Positions 1 to 8,710 of a stretch of 64,000 nucleotides of DNA are shown here, piece by piece. A program made the position numbers and the translations under genes. The notes under the pieces are model-generated. The model had not been told where the DNA came from. It did no database searches and was given only the letters and a program-made list of their open reading frames with translations. This stretch comes from Amycolatopsis sp. 195334CR (GTDB taxonomy: Bacteria > Actinomycetota > Actinomycetes > Mycobacteriales > Pseudonocardiaceae). The DNA is taken from contig NZ_JAFJMJ010000003.1 in NCBI RefSeq assembly GCF_017309385.1, positions 1,178,001-1,242,000 of the forward strand. Direction: 5' to 3'. The number at the start of each line of letters is the position of its first letter. Position 1 is the stretch's first letter.

Positions 1-147
1 TCGCTGCTGATGGCGGAGATGATCGAGAACGAGAGCGACGCGATCATCCTGGTGTTCTCGGTGTTCGCACTCGGCTTTGTGCTCCTCACCCTGCCGGTCG
101 GGCTGCTGCTCGGCTGGGTGGCGAAGAAAGTGGCGGTGAAACGATGA
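1..147 (+). CDS. amino-acid ABC transporter permease, C-terminal fragment
   Basis: The frame is open from the first base to a TGA at 145-147 and encodes the last 48 residues of a membrane protein. One long hydrophobic segment ends in a basic tail (WVAKKVAVKR), as in GluC-type permeases of polar amino-acid importers. Its stop overlaps the ATG of the next permease gene by four bases (ATGA), typical of translationally coupled subunits. The rest of the gene lies left of the window. The family is inferred from the neighbour and the hydrophobic profile, since too little remains for a motif. Confidence 0.7.
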   Translation, partial: SLLMAEMIENESDAIILVFSVFALGFVLLTLPVGLLLGWVAKKVAVKR

Positions 148-1040
148 GCGGCGCCCCCTCGGTTCTCTACGACGCCCCCGGCCCGAAGGCCAAGGCACGC
201 AACCTCGTCTACTCGGTGATCTTCGCCGCGTTCCTGGTGCTGATCGCCTACCTGGTGATCGCCCAGCTGGCCGCGAAGAACCAGCTGACCGGCGAGAAGT
301 GGACGCCGTTCGTCGAGGGCGGCACGTGGGTGACCTTCCTGCTGCCCGGCCTCGGCTACACCCTGCTGATCGCGGGACTGTCCATTGTGATCGCACTGCC
401 GGTCGGGGCCGTCTTCGGCATCGCGCGGCTGTCCGACCACAAGTGGGTCCGCACCATCGCCGGCATCATCGTGGAGTTCTTCCGCGCCATCCCGGTGCTG
501 ATCCTGATGATCTTCGCGAACGAGTTCTACTCGGAGTACACCGATGTGGACTCGGACAACCGCGTGCTCTTCGCCGCAGTGACCGGTCTGGTGCTGTACA
601 ACGCTTCCGTGCTCGCCGAGGTGGTGCGCGCCGGCATCCTGTCCCTCCCGAAGGGACAGACGGAGGCCGCGTCGGCGCTGGGCCTGCGCAAGACCCAGAC
701 GATGACCAACGTGCTGCTGCCGCAGGCGGTGGCCGCGATGCTGCCCGCCATCGTCAGCCAGCTGGTGGTCATCCTGAAGGACACCGCGCTCGCCGGTGGT
801 GCGCTGTCGGTGCCGGACCTGCTGCGGCAGGCCAACGTGATCTCCGGCAACTTCAACAACACCATTCCGACCTACATCGTCATCGGCATCATCTACGTGG
901 TGCTGAACTTCATCTTGACCAGCTTCGCCTCGTGGCTGCAGAAGAAGCTGTCGCGGCGGAAGAAGGCCCCGAAGGGTGCCGAACCGCTGAGCGAGGCGCC
1001 GAACGCGGTGACCGACATGGCCACCGGTCGCGCTGTCTGA
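144..1040 (+). CDS. amino-acid ABC transporter permease (GluD-like)
   Basis: This 298-residue inner-membrane permease belongs to the His/Glu/Gln/Arg/opine family. It has an N-terminal membrane segment (about 20-42), a periplasmic stretch, then the conserved permease core. The EAA loop that docks to the ATPase is visible as EAASALGLRKTQTM near residue 175. It should pair with the upstream permease as the heterodimeric channel of a glutamate or polar amino-acid importer, with ATPase and binding protein outside the window. The start overlaps the upstream stop. A strong hairpin follows the stop. Substrate is inferred from family resemblance. Confidence 0.88.
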   Translation: MSGAPSVLYDAPGPKAKARNLVYSVIFAAFLVLIAYLVIAQLAAKNQLTGEKWTPFVEGGTWVTFLLPGLGYTLLIAGLSIVIALPVGAVFGIARLSDHKWVRTIAGIIVEFFRAIPVLILMIFANEFYSEYTDVDSDNRVLFAAVTGLVLYNASVLAEVVRAGILSLPKGQTEAASALGLRKTQTMTNVLLPQAVAAMLPAIVSQLVVILKDTALAGGALSVPDLLRQANVISGNFNNTIPTYIVIGIIYVVLNFILTSFASWLQKKLSRRKKAPKGAEPLSEAPNAVTDMATGRAV

Positions 1041-1051
1041 GCCGCATCCAG

Positions 1052-1100
1052 AACGCGAAAAACGGGGCCCGCCATTCCGGCGGCCCCCGTTTTTCGCGTT
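1052..1100. terminator. bidirectional intrinsic terminator
   Basis: A 22-base inverted repeat with one mismatch (arms 1052-1073 and 1079-1100, loop attcc) carries an A run on one side and TTTTT on the other. It sits between the converging permease and sdhB genes, so it can end transcription from both directions. Confidence 0.85.
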
Positions 1101-1865
1101 TCAGGGGCGGTCGGAGGTGCCCCGCCGGAACAGTTTGTTGCCCAGCCAGACGATCGGGTCGTACTTGCGGTCGGCCACGCGCTCCTTCATCGGGATCAGC
1201 GCGTTGTCGGTGATGTGGATGCCTTCCGGGCAGACCTCGGTGCAGCACTTGGTGATGTTGCAGTACCCGAGCCCGTGCTCGTCCTGCGCGACGTCCCGGC
1301 GGTCGGCCACGTCGAGCGGGTGCATCTCCAGTTCGGCGATCCGCATCAGGTACCGCGGGCCGGCGAACGCCTCCTTGTTCTCCTCGTGGTCACGCACCAC
1401 GTGGCAGGTGTTCTGGCACAGGAAGCACTCGATGCACTTGCGGAACTCCTGCGAGCGCTCGACGTCCACCTGCTGCATGCGGTAGTCGCCGGGCTTGAGG
1501 TCCGCCGGCGGGGTGAACGACGGGATCTCGCGTGCCTTGGTGTAGTTGAACGACACGTCGGTGACCAGGTCCCGGATCACCGGGAAGGTCCGCATCGGGG
1601 TCACCGTGATGACCTCGTCCTCGGCGAACACCGACATCCGGGTCATGCACAGCAGGCGCGGGCGGCCGTTGATCTCCGCCGAGCACGAACCGCACTTGCC
1701 CGCCTTGCAGTTCCAGCGCACCGCCAGGTCCGGTGCCTGGGTGGCCTGCAGCCGGTGGATGATGTCGAGCACGACCTCACCCTCGTTCACCTCGACGGTG
1801 TAGTCCTGCAGTTCGCCGTCGGTGTCGTCGCCGCGCCAGACCCGGAAGCTCGCCTTGTACCCCAT
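1101..1865 (-). CDS. sdhB: succinate dehydrogenase/fumarate reductase iron-sulfur subunit
   Basis: A 254-residue subunit that passes electrons from the flavoprotein to the membrane part. The N-terminal plant-type ferredoxin domain has the 2Fe-2S ligands C53, C58, C61 and C73. The C-terminal helical domain has CIECFLCQNTC (about 140) and CCTEVCPEG (about 210) for the 4Fe-4S and 3Fe-4S clusters. It is the last gene of the minus-strand operon, starts one base after the flavoprotein stop, and is followed directly by a terminator. Gene order and the unusual anchor upstream match Sdh1 of mycobacteria (Rv0247c-Rv0249c) rather than classical sdhCDAB. Confidence 0.93.
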   Translation of the reverse strand: MGYKASFRVWRGDDTDGELQDYTVEVNEGEVVLDIIHRLQATQAPDLAVRWNCKAGKCGSCSAEINGRPRLLCMTRMSVFAEDEVITVTPMRTFPVIRDLVTDVSFNYTKAREIPSFTPPADLKPGDYRMQQVDVERSQEFRKCIECFLCQNTCHVVRDHEENKEAFAGPRYLMRIAELEMHPLDVADRRDVAQDEHGLGYCNITKCCTEVCPEGIHITDNALIPMKERVADRKYDPIVWLGNKLFRRGTSDRP

Positions 1866-1866
1866 C

Positions 1867-3780
1867 TCAGGCCTGCCTTCCCGGGTGCGTGGTCAGTTCT
1901 TCCTCGGTGTAGTACTTCTCCAGCTCGGTCAGCTCGAAGAGTTCGAGGAGGTCCTGCCGCAGCGGCTCCTGCTGCTTCGGCGTGACCGTCACCGGCGGCA
2001 CCACCTCGTCGCCCGCGTCCACCCGGCACACCAGCAACCTGTTGCGCCACTGGGAATCCATCTGCGGGTGGTCGTCGCGGGTGTGCCCGCCGCGGCTCTC
2101 CGTCCTGATCAGCGCCGCCTTGGCCACGCATTCGCTGACCACCAGCATGTTCCGCAGGTCCAGCGCCAGGTGCCAGCCGGGGTTGAACTGCCGGTGCCCC
2201 TCGACCACCACCTGGTGCACGCGCTGCCGGATCTCCGCCAGCTTGGCCAGCGCCTGCTCGATCTCCTCGGCCTTGCGGATGATGCCGACCAGGTCGTTCA
2301 TCGACTGCTGGAGTTCGGTGTGCAGGGTGTACGGGTTCTCCTCGACCCCGTTCGCCGGCGGGTCGAACGGTGCCACGGCCATCTTCGCCGCCGCGTCGAC
2401 CCGTTCCTGTGACACCACCGGCCTGCGCTCCAGACCCTCCACATAGGACGCCGCGCCGAGGCCGGCGCGCCTGCCGAAGACCAGCAGGTCCGACAGCGAG
2501 TTGCCGCCGAGCCGGTTCGAGCCGTGCATGCCGCCGGAGCACTCGCCCGCGGCGAACAGCCCCGGCACCACCGAAGCCGCGGTGTCCGGGTCGACCTCGA
2601 TCCCGCCCATCACGTAGTGGCAGGTCGGGCCGACCTCCATCGGCTCGGCGGTGATGTCCACATCGGCCAGTTCCTTGAACTGGTGGTACATCGAGGGCAG
2701 CCGCCGCCGGATCTCCTCGGCGGGCAACCGGCTGGCGATGTCCAGGAACACCCCGCCGTGCGGGGAACCCCGGCCCGCCTTGACCTCCGAGTTGATCGCC
2801 CGCGCCACCTCGTCGCGCGGCAGCAGGTCCGGCGTGCGCCGGTTCTCCTCCTGGTCGGTGTACCAGCGATCGGCCTCGTCCTCGTTGTCCGCGTACTGCC
2901 CCTTGAACACGTCGGGGATGTACTCGAACATGAAGCGCTTGTCGTCGGAGTTCTTCAGCACGCCACCGTCACCGCGAACGCCTTCGGTGACCAGGATGCC
3001 CTTGACGCTGGGCGGCCAGACCATGCCGGTCGGGTGGAACTGGACGAACTCCATGTTGATCAGCGTCGCCCCGGCGCGCAGTGCCAGCGCGTGCCCGTCC
3101 CCGGTGTACTCCCAGGAGTTCGAGGTGACCTTGAACGACTTGCCGATGCCGCCGGTGGCCAGCACCACGGCCGGCGTCTCGAACAACACGAACCGGCCGC
3201 TCTCGCGGTAGTAGCCGAAGGCGCCGGCGATCCGGTCGCCGTCCTTGATCAGTTCCGTGACCGTGCACTCGGCGAAGACCTTGATCTTCGCCTCGTAGTC
3301 GCCGTGCTCCTTGAAGTCCTCCTGTTGCAGCGAAACGATCTTCTGCTGCATGGTGCGGATCAGCTCGAGCCCGGTGCGGTCACCGACGTGCGCCAGCCGC
3401 GGGTAGGTGTGGCCGCCGAAGTTCCGCTGGCTGATCCGGCCGTCGGCGGTGCGGTCGAACAGCGCGCCGTAGGTCTCCAGCTCCCAGACCCGGTCCGGCG
3501 CCTCCCGCGCGTGCAGTTCGGCCATGCGCCAGTTGTTCAGGAACTTCCCGCCGCGCATGGTGTCGCGGAAGTGCGTCTCCCAGTTGTCGCGCTCGTTCGC
3601 GTTGCCCATCGATGCCGCGCAGCCGCCTTCGGCCATCACGGTGTGCGCCTTGCCGAACAGCGATTTGCACACCACAGCCACGCTGAGGCCGCGCTGCCGC
3701 GCCTCGATCACCGCGCGGAGGCCGGCCCCACCGGCGCCGATCACCACCACGTCGTAGCTGTGCCGTTCGACCTCGGTCAT
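1867..3780 (-). CDS. sdhA: succinate dehydrogenase/fumarate reductase flavoprotein subunit
   Basis: A 637-residue FAD subunit that oxidises succinate to fumarate. The dinucleotide-binding motif GAGGAGLRAVIEA is near residue 16. The covalent-FAD region shows HTVMAEGG near 46. The active-site segment HPTGMVWP is near 250, and a second FAD contact region HGSNRLGGNSL near 420. The length is normal. It lies between the membrane anchor and the iron-sulfur subunit, 60 bases from the former. It is the catalytic subunit of this Sdh1-type complex; by gene content alone, direction (succinate oxidation or fumarate reduction) is not certain. Confidence 0.93.
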   Translation of the reverse strand: MTEVERHSYDVVVIGAGGAGLRAVIEARQRGLSVAVVCKSLFGKAHTVMAEGGCAASMGNANERDNWETHFRDTMRGGKFLNNWRMAELHAREAPDRVWELETYGALFDRTADGRISQRNFGGHTYPRLAHVGDRTGLELIRTMQQKIVSLQQEDFKEHGDYEAKIKVFAECTVTELIKDGDRIAGAFGYYRESGRFVLFETPAVVLATGGIGKSFKVTSNSWEYTGDGHALALRAGATLINMEFVQFHPTGMVWPPSVKGILVTEGVRGDGGVLKNSDDKRFMFEYIPDVFKGQYADNEDEADRWYTDQEENRRTPDLLPRDEVARAINSEVKAGRGSPHGGVFLDIASRLPAEEIRRRLPSMYHQFKELADVDITAEPMEVGPTCHYVMGGIEVDPDTAASVVPGLFAAGECSGGMHGSNRLGGNSLSDLLVFGRRAGLGAASYVEGLERRPVVSQERVDAAAKMAVAPFDPPANGVEENPYTLHTELQQSMNDLVGIIRKAEEIEQALAKLAEIRQRVHQVVVEGHRQFNPGWHLALDLRNMLVVSECVAKAALIRTESRGGHTRDDHPQMDSQWRNRLLVCRVDAGDEVVPPVTVTPKQQEPLRQDLLELFELTELEKYYTEEELTTHPGRQA

Positions 3781-3840
3781 GAATCAATCCACCTCAGTGC
3801 GTTCTGACGCCGTTGTCGTTGAAGTCGTGCAAAGGGGTTG

Positions 3841-4674
3841 CTAGTTGACGAAGCGGAGGTCGGCGATCGTGCCGCTGGCCACCAGCATCACGTAGAAATC
3901 GGTCAGCACCAAGGTGCCGAGCGTGATCCACGCCAGCGTCATATGCCGGTTGTTCAGCTTGGTCACCTGGGTCCACATCCAGTACCGCACCGGGTGCTTG
4001 GAGAAGTGCTTCAGCCTGCCGCCGGTGATGTGCCGGCACGAGTGGCAGGACAGCGTGTAGGCCCAGAGCATGATCACGTTGCCGGTCAGCACGATGTTGC
4101 CGAGCCCGAAGCCGAAGCCGCCGCCGGAGCCGTGGAAGGCGGTGATCGCGTCCCAGGTGTTGATCAGCGAGACCACCAGCGCGACGTAGAAGAAGTAGCG
4201 GTGGACGTTCTGGATGATCAGCGGGAGCTTGGTCTCGCCGGTGTACTTCGCGTGCGGTTCGGCGACCGCGCAGGCCGGGGGCGAGAACCACACCGACCGG
4301 TAGTACGCCTTGCGGTAGTAGTAGCAGGTGAGCCGGAAGCCGAGCAGGAACGGCAGCACCACGAAGCCGAGCGGGATGAACCCGGGCAGCTCACCGAAGG
4401 GCGTGCCGAAGTGGCTCGACCCGGCCACGCACGAATCGCTCAGGCAGGGCGAGTAGAACGGCGTGAGGTAGTGGTACTCCTCCACCCAGTACGCCGTGCG
4501 CACGAACGACCGGATCGTCGCGTAGATGACGAACGTGGCCAGGCCGAGCGTGGTGAGCAGTGGCGAGAGCCACCACCGGTCCTTGCGCAGGGTCCGTTCG
4601 GCGATCTTCGCGCGCCTCGGCGCGAAGACCCCGGTACCCGCCCGGCTTGCCTCGTCGCGAGCCGGGGCGCTCAC
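3841..4674 (-). CDS. succinate dehydrogenase Sdh1-type membrane anchor
   Basis: A 277-residue membrane protein with about five hydrophobic segments in the place normally held by SdhC/SdhD. It is unlike the classical small anchors: it is long and rich in Cys and His, with CLSDSC near 83, LTCYYYRKAYY near 120, PPACAVAEPH near 140 and LSCHSCRH near 218. It resembles the anchor of mycobacterial Sdh1 (Rv0249c type). From memory, a membrane-embedded Rieske-type Fe-S cluster has been reported for the M. smegmatis enzyme, and these Cys/His groups are candidate ligands. The GTG start at 4674 overlaps the upstream stop (GTGA). Confidence 0.8.
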   Translation of the reverse strand: MSAPARDEASRAGTGVFAPRRAKIAERTLRKDRWWLSPLLTTLGLATFVIYATIRSFVRTAYWVEEYHYLTPFYSPCLSDSCVAGSSHFGTPFGELPGFIPLGFVVLPFLLGFRLTCYYYRKAYYRSVWFSPPACAVAEPHAKYTGETKLPLIIQNVHRYFFYVALVVSLINTWDAITAFHGSGGGFGFGLGNIVLTGNVIMLWAYTLSCHSCRHITGGRLKHFSKHPVRYWMWTQVTKLNNRHMTLAWITLGTLVLTDFYVMLVASGTIADLRFVN

Positions 4675-4964
4675 CGCTGGTCACGCTGGTAGCCGCCGAC
4701 GCCTTCGTCGTCAGCGCCGTGCCAGAGTGACGGGTCGTAGGGGGTGTCGGGGACCACGACCACGTTGGAGCGGTCGGTGGCGCGGGCCTGCTGGGGCACC
4801 GGGGGCGTGTCGTCGAACTCGTTCACGTCGATCTCGAGCCGCTCCACGTCGTTGGCGATCCGGCGCACCGCGGGCGCCTCGCCGTACTTGGCTCGCAGCG
4901 CGCCTACGCACTGTCGCAACTGCCCGATGGTGCGGCGCAGTTCGGTGAACTCGGTGGTGGTCAT
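4671..4964 (-). CDS. small first gene of the sdh operon, probable accessory subunit
   Basis: A 97-residue soluble protein, first in the sdh operon. The N-terminal 50 residues look like an amphipathic helix pair (EFTELRRTIGQLRQCVGAL); the C-terminus is acidic and Pro-rich. It starts at ATG 4964 behind a good GGAGGT site and its stop overlaps the anchor start by four bases. That coupling suggests it belongs to the complex, like the small extra subunits of mycobacterial Sdh1, but I recognise no domain and the role is inference. Confidence 0.72.
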   Translation of the reverse strand: MTTTEFTELRRTIGQLRQCVGALRAKYGEAPAVRRIANDVERLEIDVNEFDDTPPVPQQARATDRSNVVVVPDTPYDPSLWHGADDEGVGGYQRDQR

Positions 4965-5063
4965 ACGTACCTCCGACGGTCAGTCAGTTCGTGCGGCGAA
5001 GCCGGGGCCGGGCCGCACCGTGGTGGGGCGCGCTGATGCCTGACTCTGCCTTGCCTTGTCCAG

Positions 5064-5079
5064 TGTGACAAGTAGCACA
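5064..5079. promoter_or_regulatory. Crp-like half-conserved operator
   Basis: TGTGA-N6-GCACA, one base from the TGTGA-N6-TCACA consensus. It is centred exactly 30 bp from the better site at 5093-5110, so both lie on one helix face. It lies about 100 bases upstream of the sdh operon start. Confidence 0.5.
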
Positions 5080-5092
5080 CCCTGGTCGCCGT

Positions 5093-5110
5093 ACGTGATC
5101 GGGGTCACGT
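5093..5110. promoter_or_regulatory. Crp/FNR-family operator
   Basis: Perfect palindrome ACGTGA-N6-TCACGT. It matches the actinobacterial Crp pattern CGTGA-N6-TCACG. It sits between the divergent sdh and edd-eda operons, just upstream of the edd -35 box, and could act on either side. Confidence 0.65.
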
Positions 5111-5132
5111 CCGACGTTCTTCTGGATCGATT

Positions 5133-5161
5133 TTGATTCGCGGTTCGCTGTTCGGTACTGT
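5133..5161 (+). promoter_or_regulatory. promoter of edd-eda
   Basis: TTGATT (5133-5138), a 17-base spacer and TACTGT (5156-5161) form a good vegetative promoter. Transcription would start near 5168, giving an untranslated leader of about 78 bases before the ATG at 5246. Confidence 0.6.
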
Positions 5162-5245
5162 GTGGACCGTCACCACGAAGACCGGACGCCAGCGACGCCG
5201 TCACCGGACCACTCCCGAACCCGTGATCCGCACCGGAGCCGCCGA

Positions 5246-7114
5246 ATGAGCCGCATGCATCCCGTCATCGCCGAAGTGACCGAGCGCATCGCCGCCCGCA
5301 GCGCCGCGAGCCGCGCCGCCTACCTCGGCCGCACCGACGCCGCCCACGCCGAAGGCCCCGCCCGGCGCGGTCTCGCGTGCAGCAACCTCGCCCACGGCTT
5401 CGCCGGGATCACCGGCGGGGACAAGGAAGCGCTGCGTGCCGTGCGCAAGCCGGGCGTGGCGATCGTGTCCTCCTACAACGACATGCTCTCGGCGCACCAG
5501 CCGCTGCACGAGTACCCGGACTGGCTCAAGGTTTCCGTGCGCGAAGCGGGCGGTGTCGCCCAGTCCGCCGGTGGGGTGCCCGCCATGTGCGACGGGATCA
5601 CGCAGGGGCGCGCGGGCATGGAGCTCTCGCTGTTCAGCCGCGAAGTCATCGCGATGGCGACCGGGGTCGCGCTGTCGCACGAGATGTTCGACAGCGCGCT
5701 GCTGCTGGGCGTGTGCGACAAGATCGTGCCCGGCCTGCTCGTCGGCGCGTTGTCCTTCGGGCACCTGCCGTCGATCCTGGTGCCCGCCGGGCCGATGACC
5801 TCCGGCCTGCCCAACAAGGAGAAGGCACGCGTGCGGCAGCTCTACGCGGAGGGCCTGGCCAGCCGCGAGGACCTGCTCGAAGCGGAGGCGGCGTCGTACC
5901 ACTCCCCCGGCACCTGCACGTTCTACGGCACCGCGAACTCGAACCAGATGGTGGTCGAGGTGATGGGCCTGCACCTGCCGGGCGCGACCTTCGTGCACCC
6001 CGGCACCCCGTTGCGCCGCGCGCTGACCGAGGAAGCCGGCCGCCGGGCGGTGGCGATCTCCCGTGGTGCCGAGTACACGCCGCTGAGCCGGGTGATCGAC
6101 GCGAAGGCGGTGGTGAACGGCGTGGTGGCGCTACTGGCCACCGGCGGTTCGACCAACCACACGCTGCACCTGCCCGCGATCGCCGCGGCCGCGGGCATCC
6201 AGCTCACCTGGGACGACTTCGCCGAACTGTCGGCGGTGGTCCCGCTGCTGGCGCGGGTGTACCCGAACGGCAGCGCGGACATCAACCACTTCCACGCCGC
6301 CGGCGGCATCCAGTTCCTGATCGGCACCCTGCTCGACGCCGGACTGCTGCACGAGGACGTGCAGACCGTGGCGGGGCCGGGGTTGAACCGGTATCGCCAG
6401 GAGCCGGTGCTGCTGGACGGCACGCTCACCTGGCGCGACACCCCGGGCCACAGCCTCGATGAGGAGGTGCTGCGTCCGGCTTCGCGGCCGTTCTCCGCCG
6501 ACGGTGGGCTGCGCATGGTCTCCGGGAACCTGGGGCGCGCGGTGATCAAGGTGTCCGCGGTGGCGCCGGAGCACCGGGTGGTCGAGGCGCCGGCGAGGGT
6601 GTTCACCACGCAGGAGCAGTTCTCCGCCGCGTTCCGGGCCGGGGAGCTGGAACGGGATGTGGTGGTGGTGATCCGGAACCAGGGCCCGATGGCGAACGGC
6701 ATGCCCGAGTTGCACGGGCTGACCCCGGCGCTGGGGGTGCTGATGGACCGGGGGTTCCAGGTCGCGCTGGTCACCGACGGCCGGATGTCCGGGGCTTCGG
6801 GCAAGATCCCGGCGGCGATCCAGCTGACCCCGGAGGCGGCCGCGGGCGGTCCGCTGTCCCGCATCGCCGACGGCGACCTGGTGCGGCTCGACGCCGACGC
6901 CGGGGAGCTGGAGGTGCTGGTGGGTGTGGCGGAACTGGCAGCCCGGCCGTTGGTGGACGGGCCGCCCGATGAGGCATCCTGGACCGGCACCGGGCGGGAG
7001 CTCTTCGGCGCGCTGCGGCGCGCGGTCGGCCCCGCTGACCAGGGCGCGAGCGTTTTCGGCGGGTACACCCCCGGGCACTTCGGTGCCGGGATGACGAAAG
7101 AGGTAGTGGCTTGA
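5246..7114 (+). CDS. edd: 6-phosphogluconate dehydratase
   Basis: A 622-residue IlvD/Edd family enzyme that turns 6-phosphogluconate into KDPG in the Entner-Doudoroff pathway. Family motifs include the early [22 protein letters not shown] with a cluster cysteine, [21 protein letters not shown] and the late [15 protein letters not shown]. The frame is open back to 5162, but the ATG at 5246 has GGAG seven bases before it and fits the promoter. Another ATG follows at 5255. The last codon overlaps the eda start. Length is normal for Edd (about 600-620), which separates it from the shorter dihydroxyacid dehydratases, and the eda neighbour settles the assignment. Confidence 0.93.
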   Translation: MSRMHPVIAEVTERIAARSAASRAAYLGRTDAAHAEGPARRGLACSNLAHGFAGITGGDKEALRAVRKPGVAIVSSYNDMLSAHQPLHEYPDWLKVSVREAGGVAQSAGGVPAMCDGITQGRAGMELSLFSREVIAMATGVALSHEMFDSALLLGVCDKIVPGLLVGALSFGHLPSILVPAGPMTSGLPNKEKARVRQLYAEGLASREDLLEAEAASYHSPGTCTFYGTANSNQMVVEVMGLHLPGATFVHPGTPLRRALTEEAGRRAVAISRGAEYTPLSRVIDAKAVVNGVVALLATGGSTNHTLHLPAIAAAAGIQLTWDDFAELSAVVPLLARVYPNGSADINHFHAAGGIQFLIGTLLDAGLLHEDVQTVAGPGLNRYRQEPVLLDGTLTWRDTPGHSLDEEVLRPASRPFSADGGLRMVSGNLGRAVIKVSAVAPEHRVVEAPARVFTTQEQFSAAFRAGELERDVVVVIRNQGPMANGMPELHGLTPALGVLMDRGFQVALVTDGRMSGASGKIPAAIQLTPEAAAGGPLSRIADGDLVRLDADAGELEVLVGVAELAARPLVDGPPDEASWTGTGRELFGALRRAVGPADQGASVFGGYTPGHFGAGMTKEVVA

Positions 7115-7734
7115 CCACCGGCTTGGAACTGCTCGAGGCATCCCCCGTGATGCCGGTTGTCGTGGTGGACGACGTGGCCGACGCGGTGCCCGTGGCGGCC
7201 GCGCTGCTCGCCGGTGGGATCGGCGTGATCGAACTGACGCTGCGCACCCCGGTCGCACTGGCGGCGATCGAGCGGGTGGCGGCCGAGGTGCCGGACATCC
7301 TGATCGGCGCGGGCACGATCACCACGCCGGGGCAGGCGAAGCAGGCCGCGGACGCGGGCGCGCGATTCCTGGTCACCCCGGGCACGACGGACGGTGTGCT
7401 CGACGCCTGCTTCGACACGGGGCTGCCGTTCCTGCCCGGCGCGAGCACGGTCTCGGAAGCCATGCGGATGGCGGAGCGCGGGGTGAACGCCCTGAAGTTC
7501 TTCCCGGCCGAGGCCAGCGGGGGCGTCGACTACCTGAAGTCGATCGGCGGGCCGTTGCCCTCGCTGAAGTTCTGCCCCACGGGCGGGATCACGGTCTCTT
7601 CGGCGCCTTCGTACCTCGCGCTCCCCAACGTCGGCTGCATCGGCGGCTCGTGGCTGACGCCGAAGGACGCCGTGGCCGCGAAGGACTTCGGGCGCATCGA
7701 GCAACTGGCCGCGGAAGCCGCCCGACTGCGCTGA
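7111..7734 (+). CDS. eda: KDPG aldolase
   Basis: A 207-residue TIM-barrel class I aldolase that splits KDPG into pyruvate and glyceraldehyde 3-phosphate. Visible features are the catalytic Glu segment GVIELTLRT (about 42), GAGTIT (about 68), the Schiff-base Lys in LKFFPAE (about 130) and the phosphate-binding PTGGI. It starts with TTG that overlaps the edd stop (TTGA), with AGAGG upstream, so the two enzymes are translationally coupled. The last codons and stop lie in the first unit of a 22-bp tandem repeat. Confidence 0.93.
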   Translation: MTTGLELLEASPVMPVVVVDDVADAVPVAAALLAGGIGVIELTLRTPVALAAIERVAAEVPDILIGAGTITTPGQAKQAADAGARFLVTPGTTDGVLDACFDTGLPFLPGASTVSEAMRMAERGVNALKFFPAEASGGVDYLKSIGGPLPSLKFCPTGGITVSSAPSYLALPNVGCIGGSWLTPKDAVAAKDFGRIEQLAAEAARLR

Positions 7735-7785
7735 CTCTGCGGCCCGGCTGCGCTGACTCTGCGGCCCGGCTGCGCTGATTCTCGC
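7720..7785. repeat. 22-bp tandem repeat across the eda stop
   Basis: Units at 7720-7741 and 7742-7763 differ at one base, and a partial third copy starts at 7764. The first unit contains the last four eda codons and its TGA. This looks like a recent slippage duplication of the gene end. Confidence 0.75.
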
Positions 7786-7790
7786 CCGTC

Positions 7791-7843
7791 GTGGCTCCGA
7801 GGTGCCAACTGTCGCCAAACGGCGCCCCGCACTTCGGAGCCAC
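7791..7843 (+). terminator. hairpin after eda, probable terminator
   Basis: Arms of 15 bases (7791-7805 and 7829-7843) with one non-identical position, which is a G-U pair on the plus strand. This fits the end of the edd-eda transcript. There is no U tract. The rest of the 283-base spacer to recX shows no gene. Confidence 0.45.
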
Positions 7844-8017
7844 GGCAGCGAGCACGTCACGCAGCCACCGCGCGCCCCTTCGCGGCGGCCACCGGCGCCG
7901 CCCGGCCTCCGCAGTCTCGCCGTCCGTCTGCGGAGGTCAAGCTCGGGAGCGGGCCCCGCCTGGGCGGGTGCGGCAGGGCTCGCGAGCGGGCGGGCGGGCG
8001 GGCGGGCCCAGGGTGGG

Positions 8018-8605
8018 TCAGTCCGGGACGTAGTCGGGGAGGGTGGTGGGTTCGGCGCCGAATTCGCGGAGTTCGTCGCGGATGACGGTGTAGGACAGGC
8101 CCTGGGGGTAGCCCTTGCGGGCGAGGGTGCCGAGCAGGCGCCGGATGGCGGTCTGCTCGTCCACGTTTCCCAGTGAGCGCAGGCGTTTGCGCACCAGCTC
8201 CCGCGCCTTCTGCTCCTCGGCTTCCCGGTCCACTTCACCGGCGGCCTGCACCGCGATCTCCGCGTCCACGCCCTTCCGCTTCAGTTCGGCGACCAGTGCG
8301 TGGCGGGCCAGGCCCTGGTGGTTGTGCCGCGACCGCACCCACACCTCGGCGAAGGCGGCATCGTCGACCAGGCCCGCGTTGTCCAGCTTGCCGAGAATGG
8401 TCTCGCGCGTGTCCTCGTCGAAACCCTTGCGGCGCAACGCCTGCCGCAGTTCGTCCTTGGTGCGGGGCCGCGCGGCGAGCAGGTCGAAACAGACCTCCTT
8501 GGCCTTCTTCGCCCGCTCCTCCGGCGACAGCTCCTCCGGGTTCAGCCTCGGCACCGCTCTCCCACCCTCCGGCTTCGCGTTCGACGGCTCGTGCTGCTGT
8601 TGCAC
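8018..8605 (-). CDS. recX: RecX, regulator of RecA
   Basis: A 195-residue helical-repeat protein that binds RecA filaments and inhibits recombinase activity. The core from about residue 30 has the RecX pattern: [36 protein letters not shown] and [16 protein letters not shown]. It lies 105 bases downstream of recA on the same strand, the normal actinobacterial arrangement, and is probably co-transcribed under LexA. The start is uncertain: GTG 8605 gives the full frame, while GTG 8554 has GGGAG just upstream. Confidence 0.9.
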   Translation of the reverse strand: MQQQHEPSNAKPEGGRAVPRLNPEELSPEERAKKAKEVCFDLLAARPRTKDELRQALRRKGFDEDTRETILGKLDNAGLVDDAAFAEVWVRSRHNHQGLARHALVAELKRKGVDAEIAVQAAGEVDREAEEQKARELVRKRLRSLGNVDEQTAIRRLLGTLARKGYPQGLSYTVIRDELREFGAEPTTLPDYVPD

Positions 8606-8710
8606 CGCCGGATCACGATCTCGGCTACTGCCTCTTTGTCATCGCGCGGTTCCGCGAGGCACCCCGCCCAAATCGTCGTGGCTCTGGGCGGGTGCGGTGC
8701 GGCGGATGGA

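Noticed and set aside
5923..8238. 771-codon minus-strand frame across edd and eda
   Set aside because: Opposite two well-supported genes, and rich in Arg/Ser/Pro without domains.
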